A stretch of 13,631 nt of DNA from an uncultured Azospirillum sp. GTDB taxonomy: Bacteria > Pseudomonadota > Alphaproteobacteria > Azospirillales > Azospirillaceae. Below are positions 12,801 through 13,631 of the stretch, in pieces. The first letter of the stretch is position 1; every line of letters begins with the position of its first letter. The position numbers were made by a program, and so were the translations under genes. The stretch covers positions 1-13,631 of the forward strand of contig CALGOL010000118.1 in NCBI GenBank assembly GCA_937960755.1, in the 5' to 3' direction. The notes beneath the pieces were generated by a model. The model saw only the letters and a program-made list of their open reading frames with translations, was not told where the DNA came from and ran no database searches.

Positions 12801-13631
12801 ATGAACGATCTCAACGTCATCGACGCCTTCATGGCGACCTTCATTCGCGCCATCGACAGCGGATTCGGATTGCTGTCGGGGGATGTCGCCACCCTGACCA
12901 CCTTGCTGATCAGCATCGACGTCACTCTGGCTGGATTGTTCTGGGTGCTCGACGACCAAGGCGACATCATTCCCCGCCTGTTGAAAAAGGTGCTGGCGGT
13001 CGGCAGTTTCGCCTTCATCCTGAACAATTTTTCAGGTCTCTCCGACATCCTTTACCGCTCCTTCGTCGGCATGGGGCTGCACGCCACGGCCAGCGGCCTC
13101 AATCCGCAGGATCTTTTACGCCCCGGCAAGCTGGCCGGAATTGGATTTGAAGCCGCGCACCCCTTGTTGCGGCAGGTCGGCGCCTTGCTCGGCGTGACCA
13201 GTTTCTTTGAAAATTTTCTGACCATCATCGTGCTGCTGGCCGCGTGGTTCGTGGTGATCCTCGCCTTCTTTATTCTGGCCGTGCAGCTGTTCATCACCAT
13301 TTTGGAATTCAAGCTGACGACCCTGGCCGGCTTCGTGCTCGTGCCGTTTGCGCTGTGGAACAAGACGGCGTTTCTGGCTGAACGGGTGCTCGGCAACGTC
13401 ATCGCCTCTGGCGTCAAGGTGATGGTGCTGGCCGTCATCGTCGGCATCGGCTCCAGCTTTTTCGATCAGTTCGTCACCGCCTTGCAGGGGCAGGAGCCAA
13501 ACATCACCCAAGCCATGTCGCTGGTGCTGGCGGCCCTTGCCTTGTTCGGTCTCGGCATCTTCGGCCCCGGCATTGCCGCCGGGCTTGTCTCCGGCGCGCC
13601 GCAACTGGGCGCAGGGGCCGCCGTCGGCACG
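12801..13631 (+). CDS. trbL: TrbL, inner-membrane channel protein (VirB6-like), 3' end outside window
   Basis: ATG 12801 follows the trbJ stop by 9 bases, with GAGG (12790-12793) 7 nt upstream; the frame stays open for 277 codons to the window edge. The N-terminus NDLNVIDAFMATFIRAIDSG is soluble. Hydrophobic segments follow at roughly residues 32-50, 66-75, 140-175, 180-192, 202-217 and 235-260, the polytopic pattern of TrbL/VirB6. FKLTTLAGFVLVPFALWNKT (172-191) is a well conserved part of the family. The protein is expected to line the inner-membrane part of the conjugation channel. The sequence seen is intact. There is no trbK gene between trbJ and trbL, a variation found among trb operons. 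Confidence 0.88.
   Translation, partial: MNDLNVIDAFMATFIRAIDSGFGLLSGDVATLTTLLISIDVTLAGLFWVLDDQGDIIPRLLKKVLAVGSFAFILNNFSGLSDILYRSFVGMGLHATASGLNPQDLLRPGKLAGIGFEAAHPLLRQVGALLGVTSFFENFLTIIVLLAAWFVVILAFFILAVQLFITILEFKLTTLAGFVLVPFALWNKTAFLAERVLGNVIASGVKVMVLAVIVGIGSSFFDQFVTALQGQEPNITQAMSLVLAALALFGLGIFGPGIAAGLVSGAPQLGAGAAVGT

Overview
The window is GC-rich (about 62% G+C in a trb line I counted) and carries the transfer region of an integrative and conjugative element or conjugative plasmid. Gene content and order are those of the alphaproteobacterial IncP-like type: lytic transglycosylase, DUF3363-type relaxase, traG/virD4, CopG-like gene, then the trb mating-pair-formation operon. I infer an alphaproteobacterium; genus and family cannot be read from the sequence alone. 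No rRNA, tRNA or CRISPR array was seen.

Layout. (1) 1-1463: 3' part of a lytic transglycosylase with a likely lipobox at the window edge, a 223-bp spacer rich in inverted repeats, a 120-residue acidic protein of unknown function, and a 259-bp spacer with a hairpin. (2) 1464-3452: relaxase. (3) 3453-5900: an accessory module between relaxase and traG. It has a strong AT-rich promoter with a 28-bp palindrome over its -10 box, a HipA-like kinase gene, and an overlapping gene for a long helix-turn-helix protein in the reverse of the usual hipB-hipA order. (4) 5901-8419: traG/virD4 coupling protein and a ribbon-helix-helix protein. (5) 8416-8820: a decayed remnant of trbB. (6) 8821-10618: an AT-rich cassette (about 40% G+C in a line I counted) on the minus strand, with its own -10 box, coding for a ParA-type ATPase and a HEPN-domain protein with an intact RNKIVH motif. 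(7) 10619-12072: trbE lacking its 5' part and carrying a frameshift just before its Walker A motif. (8) 12069-13631: trbJ, and trbL running off the window.

How the parts fit. The relaxase and TraG would process and deliver DNA, the transglycosylase would open peptidoglycan, and the Trb proteins would form the channel. Here the channel operon is broken: trbC, trbD, most of trbB and the 5' part of trbE are absent, and the ParA-HEPN pair sits in the gap. The element is therefore probably not self-transmissible, though it may still be mobilised in trans. Both accessory modules pair a possible toxin (HipA kinase; HEPN RNase) with a partner protein. The ParA-HEPN pair is the best candidate for an undescribed defence or toxin-antitoxin system in the window. 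That role is inferred from domains and context and is not shown directly.
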